Of a stretch of 64,000 nt of DNA, positions 8,106 through 16,740 are shown piece by piece. Origin of the DNA: an uncultured Acidimicrobiaceae bacterium (lineage in GTDB: Bacteria; Actinomycetota; Acidimicrobiia; Acidimicrobiales; SZUA-35); NCBI GenBank assembly GCA_947259095.1, contig CAMYLA010000003.1:62001-126000 (forward strand). The letters are read 5' to 3'. The first letter of the stretch is position 1, and every line of letters begins with the position of its first letter. The position numbers and the translations under genes were made by a program. A model generated the notes under the pieces. It saw only the letters and a program-made list of their open reading frames with translations. It was not told where the DNA came from and made no database searches.

Positions 8106-9556
8106 ACCGCCATTTCTTCCATCGCGTCGGCGTCCTCGCCGACGGGCAGCTCGACCACGAAGCGAGCGCCGGGCTTCCCATCGACACGGTCGGTGACCCA
8201 CACCCGGCCGCCGTGGAGGCGGACGTGTTCGGCCACCAGCGACAGCCCGAGCCCGACCCCGGTGTCGGTGCCGCGGCGGCCGGCATCGGTGCTGGTGCGG
8301 TTGAAACGCTCGAAGACCCGTCTGCGGTCCTCCGAGGGCACGCCGGGTCCGTTGTCCTCGACCACGATCTGGGCGCAATCGCCGATCTGGCGAAACGAGA
8401 TGCCGGTGGCCCCACCGCCATATTTCCTGGCGTTGTCGATCAGGTTGGTCATGACCTGGGCCAAACGCCGCTTGTCGGCGGTGATCACGAGATTGCGGTC
8501 CCGGTTGGGGTGGACGATCTCGATCTCCGGGCTACGGGAGGCGGCGATCACGTTGACCAGGAATTCGGTCAGGCCGAAACTGCTGGCCTCGGCCTCGACC
8601 GCTCCGGCGTCCATCCTGGAGATCTCCAGCAGATCCTCGACCAGGTTCTCGAATCGGGTCAGGTCCTCCCGGAGCAGGTCCACCGCCTTCTGGGCGACGT
8701 CGGGCAGGGACGCCTTGCGTCGCTCCAGCACCTCAACCGATGCGGTGAGGGTCATCAGCGGCGAGCGGAGCTCATGGCTGACGTCGGAGGTGAACCGTTC
8801 GTCCCGCTCGATCCTGGCGCTGAGGGCATCGACCATGGCGTTGAACGATGAGCTGAGCACGGCGAGGTCGGGGTCGGTCTGGAGATCCAGCCTGGTCTTG
8901 AAGTCGCCGGCGGCGATGGCCTTGGCCGCATTGGAGATCCTGGTCACCGGTGCCAGCGCCCGTCTGGCCGAGTAGTACCCGAGACCCGCGCCGGCCAGGC
9001 CCCCCACCGCCGCCGCCAGAACCAGGATCAACCGCAGGTCGCTGAGCGTGGATTCCAGGTCACCGAGGCTGAGCACCTCGTAATACTTGGCGTCGAGATC
9101 GTTGAGGCTGACCCCGATCACGAACCGGGTGTCGCCGCCGTCCTCGTCGGGGGCCTTGAACCGGGTCTGGGCCAGCCGATTGGAAATGACCGCCTCCCGC
9201 AGCTCGAGCGGCAGGTCTTTGTCGGTCAGCGGGGCGCCGATCTGGTCGCCCTCGGGCGAGATCAGCAGTGGTCGGCTGCCGTTGGTTCGACGGACCCTCT
9301 GCTCGATGATGTCGCGGTAGATGTTGGCCTTCGCCTCGGCGTCGGTCTCGGGGGTTACGGTCTCCAGGCCCCGGCGGACCTGGTTGGCGTTCGAGAAGAA
9401 CTGGGACTGGGCCCGACCCTCCTCGACCGAGAGCAGCCGGTTCTGGGCGATCGTGTAGCTGGACACGGCAACGACCGCCGACAGGAACACGGCCCCGATG
9501 GCGTAGGCCAGGGTGACTCTGGCGAAGAGGCCCTGCCACCAACGTCGCTTGGCCAC
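8102..9556 (-). CDS. MtrB-like sensor histidine kinase
   Basis: Membrane sensor kinase of 484 residues. Order of parts: an N-terminal TM (VTLAYAIGAVFLSAVVAVSS), an extracytoplasmic sensor of ~130 residues, a second TM (ILVLAAAVGGLAGAGLGYYS), HAMP, the H-box VSHELRSPLMTLTASVEVL, the N-box MTNLIDNARKYGG, the G1 box DNGPGVP and the G2 box GVGLGLSLVAEH. The GTG at 9556 is preferred because AGGAGCGGAGG lies just before it; an alternative TTG at 9613 would overlap the regulator stop (TTGA) and add 19 residues. Encoded between its response regulator and a GerMN lipoprotein, as in mtrAB-lpqB, which in actinobacteria couples cell-wall state to division and growth. Confidence 0.85.
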   Translation of the reverse strand: MAKRRWWQGLFARVTLAYAIGAVFLSAVVAVSSYTIAQNRLLSVEEGRAQSQFFSNANQVRRGLETVTPETDAEAKANIYRDIIEQRVRRTNGSRPLLISPEGDQIGAPLTDKDLPLELREAVISNRLAQTRFKAPDEDGGDTRFVIGVSLNDLDAKYYEVLSLGDLESTLSDLRLILVLAAAVGGLAGAGLGYYSARRALAPVTRISNAAKAIAAGDFKTRLDLQTDPDLAVLSSSFNAMVDALSARIERDERFTSDVSHELRSPLMTLTASVEVLERRKASLPDVAQKAVDLLREDLTRFENLVEDLLEISRMDAGAVEAEASSFGLTEFLVNVIAASRSPEIEIVHPNRDRNLVITADKRRLAQVMTNLIDNARKYGGGATGISFRQIGDCAQIVVEDNGPGVPSEDRRRVFERFNRTSTDAGRRGTDTGVGLGLSLVAEHVRLHGGRVWVTDRVDGKPGARFVVELPVGEDADAMEEMAV

Positions 9557-9609
9557 CGAACCTCCGCTCCTACTTTTGCTCAACGCTCCATCGCCGGGCG
9601 GGCGCAGCC

Positions 9610-10302
9610 TCAAGGCTGCAGCTTGTATCCCAGGCCCCGCGAGGTGACGACGTAGCGGGGGCTGGCCGGATCACTCTCTACTTTAGTTCGCAGCCGCCGC
9701 ACATGGACGTCGACCAAGCGGCCGTCGCCGAAGTAGTCGTAGCCCCAGACCCGTTCCAGGAGCACTTCCCGGCTGAAGACTTTTCCGGGCTGGGAAGCCA
9801 ACTCGACCAGGAGCTTGAACTCCGTCTTGGTCAGGTGGAGCTCCTCGTCGTTCTTCTTGACCATGCCTTCCTCGGGGCTGATCTCCAGCTCGCCGACCTT
9901 GATCTTCTGCAGGTCCCCCGGCTCGGAGGCTCGGGCCCGCCGCAGCATGGCCCGGATCCTGGCCGACAGCTCCTTCGGGGCGAACGGCTTTGTCAGGTAG
10001 TCGTCGGCCCCGGCTTCCAAACCGGCGACCACGTCGTGGGTGTCGGCCCTGGCGGTGACCATGATGATCGGCACGTCGCTGCCCCGTCTGATCGACCGGC
10101 ACACTTCGAAGCCGTCGATGCCGGGCAGCATGATGTCTATCAGCACCACGTCGGCCGGTGCGTCGTTGAACGAGTCGAGCGCAGCCTCTCCGGTGCCGGC
10201 CTCGACAACGTCCCAACCCTCTTCTTCCAGGGCCATCGTGACGGCCTGGCGGATGCGTTCGTCGTCTTCGACGGTCAGTATTCGTGTTCCCACGCTATGC
10301 AT
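9610..10302 (-). CDS. MtrA-like OmpR-family response regulator
   Basis: A 230-residue two-component regulator. The receiver domain (residues ~6-118) has the acidic pair VEDDERI, the phospho-acceptor Asp in VLIDIMLPGIDGFEV, Thr in IIMVTARAD and Lys in DDYLTKPFAPKEL. The winged-helix DNA-binding domain follows, with LTKTEFKLLVELASQPGKV, FSREVLLERVWGYDYFGDGR and LVDVHVRRLRTKVESDP. The C-terminal half resembles mycobacterial MtrA. It heads a three-gene unit (regulator, kinase, lipoprotein). The ATG at 10302 is used; a GTG three codons in is equally plausible. Confidence 0.85.
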   Translation of the reverse strand: MHSVGTRILTVEDDERIRQAVTMALEEEGWDVVEAGTGEAALDSFNDAPADVVLIDIMLPGIDGFEVCRSIRRGSDVPIIMVTARADTHDVVAGLEAGADDYLTKPFAPKELSARIRAMLRRARASEPGDLQKIKVGELEISPEEGMVKKNDEELHLTKTEFKLLVELASQPGKVFSREVLLERVWGYDYFGDGRLVDVHVRRLRTKVESDPASPRYVVTSRGLGYKLQP

Positions 10303-10398
10303 GGTGCCCGATACCGACCGATCTTGCAGCCATATGTCGAGAAAGTCTGAAAAATGCCCTCGGCAAGACGGTGGTCGGGGCGGCGGTCCCAGCCCGGT

Positions 10399-11202
10399 TC
10401 AGGCCACCACCCGGTCGGCGTCGAGCGCCCGCAGCAGCTCGGTCAGCGGGCCGTGGATGCCCGGGGCCGTCGCCACCAGGAATCGAGCGCTGGGAGGGCC
10501 GCCCCGGAGGTCGTCGCAGACGGCGCCGGCTTCGGAGGCGATCAGCCAACCGGCGGCAAAATCCCATGTATTGAGGCCCGCCTCGAAGTAGGCGTCGACC
10601 CTGCCGGAGGCCACTGCGCACAGATCGAGCGCGGCCGACCCGAATCGCCGGATGTCGCGAACCGACGGCAGCATTGCCGCCACGACCTCGGCCTGGACTC
10701 GGCGCCGGTCGGACAGATAGCCGAACCCGGTGGCGATCAGCGCCGACGAAACCTCACGACCGGCGGTGGCGCTGATCGAATGCCCGTTGCAGGTTGCCCC
10801 CGCTCCGGCGGCGGCGGCGTACAGCTCGCCGGCGGCCGGGTTGTAGACCACCCCGGCCACCATCACCCCATCGACCTCGGCGGCAATCGAGATCCCATAG
10901 GCCGGGATGCCGTAGAGGTAGTTGGTGGTGCCGTCGATCGGATCGATGTACCAGACGACGCCGGAGTCGCCGGTGCGGTCGGCGCCCTCTTCGCCGACAA
11001 TCGCATCGCTCGGTCTCGCTTCGAGGATGCCGGCAACGATGATCTCCTCGGCTCGCTGGTCGGCCGCGGTCACCGGGTCGGTCGGCGACGACTTGGTGGT
11101 GGCCGATGCAACCGCGGTGCTCCTCATGTCGGTCACCGTCGTGCCTGCGGTGGTGGCCAGCCGCGTCGCCAGGGTCAACAGGTCGTCCGCCCTGGGGGTC
11201 AT
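10399..11202 (-). CDS. Inositol monophosphatase-family phosphatase
   Basis: Metal-dependent phosphatase of 267 residues. Conserved metal and catalytic motifs are present: the glutamate pair in IVGEEGAD, WYIDPIDGTTNYLYG (DPIDGTxN) and NTWDFAAGWLIASEAG (WDxAAG). Members dephosphorylate inositol 1-phosphate, histidinol phosphate, fructose bisphosphate or PAP, and the substrate cannot be told from these motifs. The start ATG at 11202 overlaps the upstream gene's stop as ATGA, which decides the start over an ATG 14 codons earlier. It therefore probably forms a pair with the small membrane protein. Confidence 0.82.
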   Translation of the reverse strand: MTPRADDLLTLATRLATTAGTTVTDMRSTAVASATTKSSPTDPVTAADQRAEEIIVAGILEARPSDAIVGEEGADRTGDSGVVWYIDPIDGTTNYLYGIPAYGISIAAEVDGVMVAGVVYNPAAGELYAAAAGAGATCNGHSISATAGREVSSALIATGFGYLSDRRRVQAEVVAAMLPSVRDIRRFGSAALDLCAVASGRVDAYFEAGLNTWDFAAGWLIASEAGAVCDDLRGGPPSARFLVATAPGIHGPLTELLRALDADRVVA

Positions 11203-11531
11203 GAGGTCGGCTCTTCGGACTCGGGGTGTTCGACGGCCCGCCACTCATTCATCGCCCGCAAGGTGAGGTTGGCGACCACACCGACGCCGATGGCCCCGGT
11301 GAGGCCACCGATCAAGGCCCCGGTTGCGGCCCAGGTCGAGGTGCCGCCCATCAGATCCCCGATGCCGTAGCCGACCGCCGCCCCCAGCGCCCCGCCGACC
11401 AGGATCGAGAGGAAGGCCAGGAGCCGAGCCGACGATGGGGGAGCGGCATCGATCGGTTCCGGGGCCGCCAGGTCCTGGAAGGGGAGAAGACCGTTGTCGG
11501 GATGTGCGGGCTCGATCTCGTGGTCCACCAC
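11199..11531 (-). CDS. Small glycine-rich two-helix membrane protein
   Basis: A 110-residue protein without a recognised family. After an acidic N-terminus (DHEIEPAHPDNG) come two hydrophobic glycine-rich segments, LLAFLSILVGGALGAAVGYG and ATGALIGGLTGAIGVGVVAN, separated by a short loop; the C-terminus is charged (EWRAVEHPESEEP). The pattern suggests a helical hairpin in the membrane. Two adjacent GTG codons (11531 and 11528) are candidate starts; the site upstream is weak (AATAGG). Its stop overlaps the phosphatase start by 4 bp. Confidence 0.55.
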   Translation of the reverse strand: MVDHEIEPAHPDNGLLPFQDLAAPEPIDAAPPSSARLLAFLSILVGGALGAAVGYGIGDLMGGTSTWAATGALIGGLTGAIGVGVVANLTLRAMNEWRAVEHPESEEPTS

Positions 11532-11624
11532 AACGAGCCTATTGGCCAGGCCCCGATGTCCGCTCCCCGTTGGCCCCTCCCGCCGGGTTACGGGGCGGCA
11601 ATCGCCTCCGGGAGCGGCGATACT

Positions 11625-12203
11625 GTGGAGAGGTCGAGTGAGCGAGGTCGTGGATTGGGCAACAACCGACGCCAGGGGCACGAACCGGTTCTCCCGGCGA
11701 TCGCCGCCGACGGCCTCCGGCACTGGCAGGTGGCCGGCGGTGTCGTGGCCGACGAGCGGGGATTGCTGCTGGTCGAGAACCTCCGTCGCAATGGTGAGGT
11801 TGACTGGAGCACGCCGGGTGGCGTCGTCGACCCCGGGGAGAGCACGGTCCAGGGTCTGACCAGGGAGGTTCATGAGGAGACCGGTCTGTCGGTGGCGTCG
11901 TGGACCGGCCCGATCTACCGGGTCGAGGTCATCGCACCCGATGCCGGGTTCTTCCTCCGGGTCGAGGCTCATCGAGCGGCGGCCTTCACCGGGGCGGTGA
12001 CCGTCGACGATCCGGACGGGATCGTGGTCTCCGCCGAGTTCGTCGACATCGGCACCGCCCGCAATCGATTGCTCGGCGCCTCACCATGGGTGGTGGAACC
12101 GCTGTTGGCCCACCTCGAGGACGGCGTCGGCGACGGCCGGGTCTTCCGGTACCTGGTGGAGGGCCGACGGGAGGACCGCAGGGTCACCCGGTCCCATGAC
12201 TGA
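11625..12203 (+). CDS. Nudix hydrolase
   Basis: Hydrolase for nucleoside diphosphates linked to another moiety, about 192 residues. A complete Nudix box (GX5EX7REXXEEXG) is present from [13 protein letters not shown] through [13 protein letters not shown], with the metal-binding REVHEE. The preceding strand [18 protein letters not shown] and following [19 protein letters not shown] complete the fold. The start is uncertain: a GTG at 11625 follows GGGAGCGG, and a TTG at 11655 is possible. The 3' end overlaps dinB by 8 bp, so both are probably co-transcribed; a role in cleaning damaged nucleotides would fit but is only inferred. Confidence 0.78.
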   Translation: MERSSERGRGLGNNRRQGHEPVLPAIAADGLRHWQVAGGVVADERGLLLVENLRRNGEVDWSTPGGVVDPGESTVQGLTREVHEETGLSVASWTGPIYRVEVIAPDAGFFLRVEAHRAAAFTGAVTVDDPDGIVVSAEFVDIGTARNRLLGASPWVVEPLLAHLEDGVGDGRVFRYLVEGRREDRRVTRSHD

Positions 12204-13632
12204 GCACCGGGACCGGCCCCTGCCACCGACCGCTCAGCAGCCGACCATCCTCCACGTCGACATGGACGCCTTCTACGTGTCGGTGGAGATACGGCGGGAC
12301 CCGTCACTGGCCGGCAAGCCGGTGGTCGTCGGGGGGACCGGGAACCGGGGTGTCGTCGCCGCAGCCTCGTACCCGGCCCGGGTCTACGGCATCCGCTCCG
12401 CCATGCCCTCGGCCAGGGCCCGCCAGCTCTGTCCCCAGGCGATCTTCCTTCCCGGTGATCACCAGCTCTACGGCGAGGTCAGCAACCGGATCATGGCCAT
12501 GTTCGGTGACGTCACGCCGTTGGTGGAGCCCCTGTCGCTCGACGAGGCGTTCCTCGACGTCGCCGGGGCGGTCCGGCTGCTCGGCTCCCCGGTGGAGATC
12601 GCCCGCCGGCTCCGGGCCGACATCCTGGAACAGGAGGGACTGACCTGCTCGGTCGGCGTTGCGGCCTCGAAGCTGGTTGCCAAACTGGCATCGGAGGCGG
12701 CGAAGCCCCGAGTGGCCGGTCACCGGGTCGAGCCGGGGCTCGAGGTGAAGCTCGTCGCGGTCGGCACCGAGCAGGAGTTCCTCCGTCCGCTCCCGGTCCG
12801 GGCGATGTGGGGTGTCGGGCCGAAGACGGCGGAGCGGCTGGCCCGGTTCGGGATCACCACCGTTGGCGACCTGGCCGATCTGCCGCCGGACGTGTTGATC
12901 AACGCCATCGGGGAAGCCAACGGCAACCACCTCCACCTGGTGGCCAACGGGATCGACAACCGCCCGGTGGAGCCGAACCGCCGAACCAAGTCGATCAGCC
13001 ACGAGGAGACCTTCAGCCGAGACCTGACCCGCAGGTCCGAACTCCAGCGAGAGCTGGTTCGTATGGCCGAGTCCGTCGCCACCAGACTCCGCAAGGCGGG
13101 CCTGCGGGGGCGGACCGTCAATCTGAAGCTCCGACTTGCCTCCTTCGACACGCTGACCCGAGCCGAAACCCTCCGCCGACCGACCAGTGGCGGCCACGAG
13201 ATCCTGGCCGTTGCCGAACGTCTCCTGGACGGACTGATCAACGAGAAACGGGTGTTGGATCACGGCGTGAGGCTGCTGGGCGTCGGAGCGTCCGGGTTGA
13301 CCGCCGACGTGGCTGACCAGCTCTCGTTCGACGACCTGCTGGGCGGCGCCGGGGCTCCGGAGGGCTCGGGGGGCGACGCCGTTGGCGCGGCCCGTGACGA
13401 CGCTCAGCCATCGGATCGGACCGAGAACGTCGATCGGTCCGGCGAGCGCCAATGGCAGGCCGCCGACAGCGCGGTCGACACCATCCGAGACCGATTCGGC
13501 CCAACGTCGATCGGGATGGCCACCCTGGCCGGCGATGGCCGGCTCGGGCCGAAACCGGTCGGGCAGCAGCAATGGGGACCCGATGCCCCGGATCCTCCGC
13601 CCGATGATCCAGAAGAGCTCGAAGGCGGTTAA
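12196..13632 (+). CDS. dinB: DNA polymerase IV (Y-family translesion polymerase)
   Basis: Error-prone Y-family polymerase of 478 residues. The catalytic carboxylates are in [12 protein letters not shown] (residue ~18) and [11 protein letters not shown]. The steric and finger region [15 protein letters not shown], the HhH thumb ([20 protein letters not shown]) and the little-finger domain ([13 protein letters not shown]) are all in place. A likely sliding-clamp contact, QLSFDDLL, occurs near residue 375. It is followed by about 100 extra residues that look disordered (Gly/Ala/Asp/Pro-rich), which is unusual because the clamp motif normally ends the protein. The start ATG lies inside the Nudix gene end. 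No LexA box was identified. Confidence 0.9.
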   Translation: MTEHRDRPLPPTAQQPTILHVDMDAFYVSVEIRRDPSLAGKPVVVGGTGNRGVVAAASYPARVYGIRSAMPSARARQLCPQAIFLPGDHQLYGEVSNRIMAMFGDVTPLVEPLSLDEAFLDVAGAVRLLGSPVEIARRLRADILEQEGLTCSVGVAASKLVAKLASEAAKPRVAGHRVEPGLEVKLVAVGTEQEFLRPLPVRAMWGVGPKTAERLARFGITTVGDLADLPPDVLINAIGEANGNHLHLVANGIDNRPVEPNRRTKSISHEETFSRDLTRRSELQRELVRMAESVATRLRKAGLRGRTVNLKLRLASFDTLTRAETLRRPTSGGHEILAVAERLLDGLINEKRVLDHGVRLLGVGASGLTADVADQLSFDDLLGGAGAPEGSGGDAVGAARDDAQPSDRTENVDRSGERQWQAADSAVDTIRDRFGPTSIGMATLAGDGRLGPKPVGQQQWGPDAPDPPPDDPEELEGG

Positions 13633-13822
13633 AGTTGCGTTACCGTTCGACGGATCGCTCAGCCGGAAATTCTTCCAGCGGGCGGCAGAACGGGTCGATG
13701 GAGCAGTGGAGGCTTTGAGCAGGGAATACTCGACGACAGGTCACCGAAACCGTGATTCCCGCCCTCTTTGGGAAGGATTCTCTGGGTACCTGCGTTGTTC
13801 ATGACCACCGAATGCGCGAAAC

Positions 13823-13828
13823 TACACT
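13823..13828 (+). promoter_or_regulatory. Possible -10 element before the DUF3040 gene
   Basis: TACACT lies 42 bp upstream of the ATG, in the 238-bp gap after dinB, and fits the TAnnnT core of a housekeeping -10. No convincing -35 sits 16-18 bp upstream, so support is weak. The ribosome site AAGGAAAAG directly before 13871 is good. Confidence 0.25.
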
Positions 13829-13870
13829 GAAGGCACCGAGGACTGAGCTGTAAGGCTGAAGGAAAAGCGA

Positions 13871-14233
13871 ATGCCACTGTCAGAAGACGAGCAGAGGATT
13901 CTCGCCGAGATCGAGAAGAACCTTCACGAGAGTGATCCTCGTTTGGCTCGCGAAGTCAGCGAGACCACGGTCTACCGCCATGCACTTGGTTCGCTCAAGT
14001 GGTCGGTCATGGGAGCGGTGCTCGGCATCATCGTGATGATCGCCACCCTGCAGATCCACTATCTGCTGGCCTTCTGCGGCTTCCTTTTGATGCTGGCCAG
14101 TGCGATCGGTTTCGAACGGAACCTTCGCCTGATGGGCAAGGCCGGGGTCGACCACTTTTCACGGGCGTTCCGGGCTGCGAACCCCGGGTCCCGCCGAGAA
14201 GGCGATCGGGCCGACGAGCCCGACATCGACTGA
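13871..14233 (+). CDS. DUF3040 family membrane protein
   Basis: A 120-residue protein of the actinobacterial DUF3040 family. It begins with the family's conserved MPLSEDEQRILAEIEKNL, then two closely spaced membrane segments (WSVMGAVLGIIVMIATL and LLAFCGFLLMLASAIGF) and a basic/acidic tail (PGSRREGDRADEPDID). Function is unknown. In many actinobacteria this gene lies between dinB and mraZ; here the order is kept but 9 kb of other genes intervene. The ribosome site AAGGAAAAGCG supports the ATG. Confidence 0.85.
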   Translation: MPLSEDEQRILAEIEKNLHESDPRLAREVSETTVYRHALGSLKWSVMGAVLGIIVMIATLQIHYLLAFCGFLLMLASAIGFERNLRLMGKAGVDHFSRAFRAANPGSRREGDRADEPDID

Positions 14234-14387
14234 TCAACGGCCGAGCGAACCCAACCTTCCTCGTGGCTGGGGCCTCGATAGGGCTGAGCCGGCTGCGCCC
14301 GGAGGTCGGCTCGCCGATGGTCGTGCGTCACCGTCCGGCCGATGGCAGGCCGGGTTCGACAAACCGCCGGCCTGACGTTCCGATGGT

Positions 14388-16730
14388 CTAACGGTCGACG
14401 CCGACCAGTTCACGATCGTCGTCGGCGGGCGGGTCACCGCTGATCGGGATCTGCGTTTCGGTGATCACCCGAGCGCTCGGCTTCAGCAGCCGCCGGGGGT
14501 CGAGCATGCGACGGAGCCGGGCGTAGATCGGCACCCGGTTCTTCATGGAGGTCTCGATCCGGTTTGACAGCTGATCGGCCTGATCGGCCCGGAGGTCGGT
14601 GACCCCGTCGGGGTGGAATCGGGCCACCGTTGCCGCCTCGGCCAGCTGATCGAATTCGTCGGACGGCACCCGCCGGTCGGTGTGCAGGCGGTCGGCGAGC
14701 TCGGTTCTGGTTTCGGCCGGCTGCCGCTCGATCCGATACCCGAGCTCCAGCGCCTCGACCGCCTCGGCCCAGGCCGTTTCCACCCGGCGGGCCGGGGTGT
14801 CGGCCTTGTTGCGGCGGGCTCGACGGCGAAGCTCACGGACGAGCGGCACACCGCCAACGTAGGCTCCGATCAGCGCCAGGACCCCGACCAGCCGCCACGG
14901 CACTTCGAAGCCCGACGATCCGCCCTCGGTCACCGAATCGGCGAGCAACGGGTCGGTGAAATCCTCGAAGTCCGGTTCGATCGGGGCGCCGCCGGCCACG
15001 CTGGGGTCGACGGTGGTGGTCGTCGTCGGTTCGCCGGGGTTGTCTGGCTGGACCTCGGAGTCCTGGGTGGCGGGGGCGCCGGTGTAGCTGACCGCCCCGG
15101 GAAGGCCACGACCGGGCGTCGGCTCGAATGCCACCCAACCCAGGTCATCGAAGTAGACCTCGGGCCAGGCGTGGGTGTGTCGACCGGTGACCTTGTAGAT
15201 CGTCTTGCCGCTCTCCTCGTCGAGCCCAATCGGGTCTCCCCAGGTGAAGCCGGTGGCCACCCTGGCCGGTACCCCGAGGGACCGGGCCATCAGCGCGAAG
15301 GTGCCTGCGAACTGCTGGCAGAAGCCCTGCCGCTCGGCCAGGAACTGCTCGATCGGATCCCCCTCGCGAGGCCCCAGTTGCACGTTGTAGTCGTAGCCTC
15401 GGAAGTGGTCCTGGAGGGCCCGCATCTTGTCGTAGCGGGTCGGCTCGTTCTGCGTGATCTGGATCGCCTGCTGCTGGACCTGTGGGGTCAGATCGGCCGG
15501 CAACGACAGGTACCGATCAGCGATATCGGACGGCACCGCCTCGGACCCGGCCTGCAATTGTTCGGCCGAGAACGCAGGCACGTTCGACTTCAGCGAGTAT
15601 TCCACACCGTCGGAGTCGGGGACGTCGTTGGCCACGGTCAGGGAACTGTTCTCGGCATTCCAGGTGACCTCGGCGGTGGCGGCGAGGATCTCGGACGGGG
15701 CGAAGGCCGCCGGCAACCAGATCGCAGCCAGGGCGCTGATGGAGTAGTCCTGGTCGACCTCGCTGATCTCGCCGCTGAACTCTCGTTGACCGGGCAGCTT
15801 GCCGGTCTCAGGCGAGAAGTCGCCCGCCACCTTCCAGATGTCGTCCTCGTAGGTGTCGAGACCGGCGATCCGCCAGTACGTCGGCTTGTCGGCAGCGACG
15901 GTGAACAACTCCTGGGAGGTCTGGCTGACCAGCCGGGACCTGATGTTGACGTAGGGGCTGACGACCACCCGTGTTGGGTCGCCCTGCTCGTTGAAGCTGT
16001 AGACCGGGTCCGCTCCCGCTCCCGGCAGCCGGCCACCGACCACGGCACCGGCCAAAACTGCGACGGCGGCCACCACGGCCCCGGCGGCGCCGATGCTGAC
16101 CGGCCCTCGACGGTGATCGTTGGCCAACCACACCCCCCGCTGCAACAGATTGGCCGAACGCTGGCCAACCGCCCAGGCCGCCACTGCGGCCCCGAACACC
16201 ACGGCGGACAACACCTGGTAGCCGCCGGCGCTGACCGGGGGAATCGAAGTGAAGATGAACAGCAGACCGCTCGGTAACACCGGCTCGAAGGCGAGGCGGA
16301 GCCGCATCGCTCCCCAGTCGGTGAGGAAGGCCATGATCCAGGCACCGACCATCGATGCCGCGACGAAGGGCTGGAGGGCCGGAACCGGGGTTTTCAGTTC
16401 CTGGAAGTTGATGACCAGATCATCCAGCAGGAGCTGGAGCTGGTCGATGGTGGCCGACGTCGGGATGATGACGAACCGGGCCGTCCCGGGGGCGTAACGG
16501 TTGACGATCAGGGCCCCGAGAAGGACCAGCGAAATCAGGGCCGACAGGATCAGGGGCACCCGCAGCCGGCGGGCCATGACCGCAACCGCCGACGACAACA
16601 GGGCGGCCCCGATGATCGGCAGCACGGTGGAGAACTCGATGAACACCCGACCGAAGCCGATACAGGCCGCCGGAACCAGCATGGCGGCGATCAGTTCGAG
16701 CCAGACCGGGGGCTGCGGATCCTGGGTCAT
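14388..16730 (-). CDS. TgpA-like membrane transglutaminase/protease
   Basis: A 780-residue membrane protein. The N-terminal ~220 residues hold about six hydrophobic helices (TgpA N-terminal domain), followed by an extracellular segment. The transglutaminase core has the catalytic Cys in GFCQQFAGTFALMARSLGVP and His in TGRHTHAWPEVYFDD, followed by GWVAFEPTPG. A last helix (LVGVLALIGAYVGGVP) leads to a cytosolic DUF4129-like tail (RRVETAWAEAVEALEL). It ends the MoxR-DUF58-TgpA operon, with 10 bp between DUF58 and this gene. The family is thought to act on cell-envelope proteins; its substrate is unknown. Such operons often neighbour the dcw cluster in actinobacteria. Confidence 0.85.
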   Translation of the reverse strand: MTQDPQPPVWLELIAAMLVPAACIGFGRVFIEFSTVLPIIGAALLSSAVAVMARRLRVPLILSALISLVLLGALIVNRYAPGTARFVIIPTSATIDQLQLLLDDLVINFQELKTPVPALQPFVAASMVGAWIMAFLTDWGAMRLRLAFEPVLPSGLLFIFTSIPPVSAGGYQVLSAVVFGAAVAAWAVGQRSANLLQRGVWLANDHRRGPVSIGAAGAVVAAVAVLAGAVVGGRLPGAGADPVYSFNEQGDPTRVVVSPYVNIRSRLVSQTSQELFTVAADKPTYWRIAGLDTYEDDIWKVAGDFSPETGKLPGQREFSGEISEVDQDYSISALAAIWLPAAFAPSEILAATAEVTWNAENSSLTVANDVPDSDGVEYSLKSNVPAFSAEQLQAGSEAVPSDIADRYLSLPADLTPQVQQQAIQITQNEPTRYDKMRALQDHFRGYDYNVQLGPREGDPIEQFLAERQGFCQQFAGTFALMARSLGVPARVATGFTWGDPIGLDEESGKTIYKVTGRHTHAWPEVYFDDLGWVAFEPTPGRGLPGAVSYTGAPATQDSEVQPDNPGEPTTTTTVDPSVAGGAPIEPDFEDFTDPLLADSVTEGGSSGFEVPWRLVGVLALIGAYVGGVPLVRELRRRARRNKADTPARRVETAWAEAVEALELGYRIERQPAETRTELADRLHTDRRVPSDEFDQLAEAATVARFHPDGVTDLRADQADQLSNRIETSMKNRVPIYARLRRMLDPRRLLKPSARVITETQIPISGDPPADDDRELVGVDR

Positions 16731-16740
16731 CGTCGACGCC

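Noticed and set aside
14613-16277. 554-codon plus-strand open frame opposite the transglutaminase
   Set aside because: Gly/Arg/Asp-rich shadow without domain features; the minus-strand gene has a full catalytic core.
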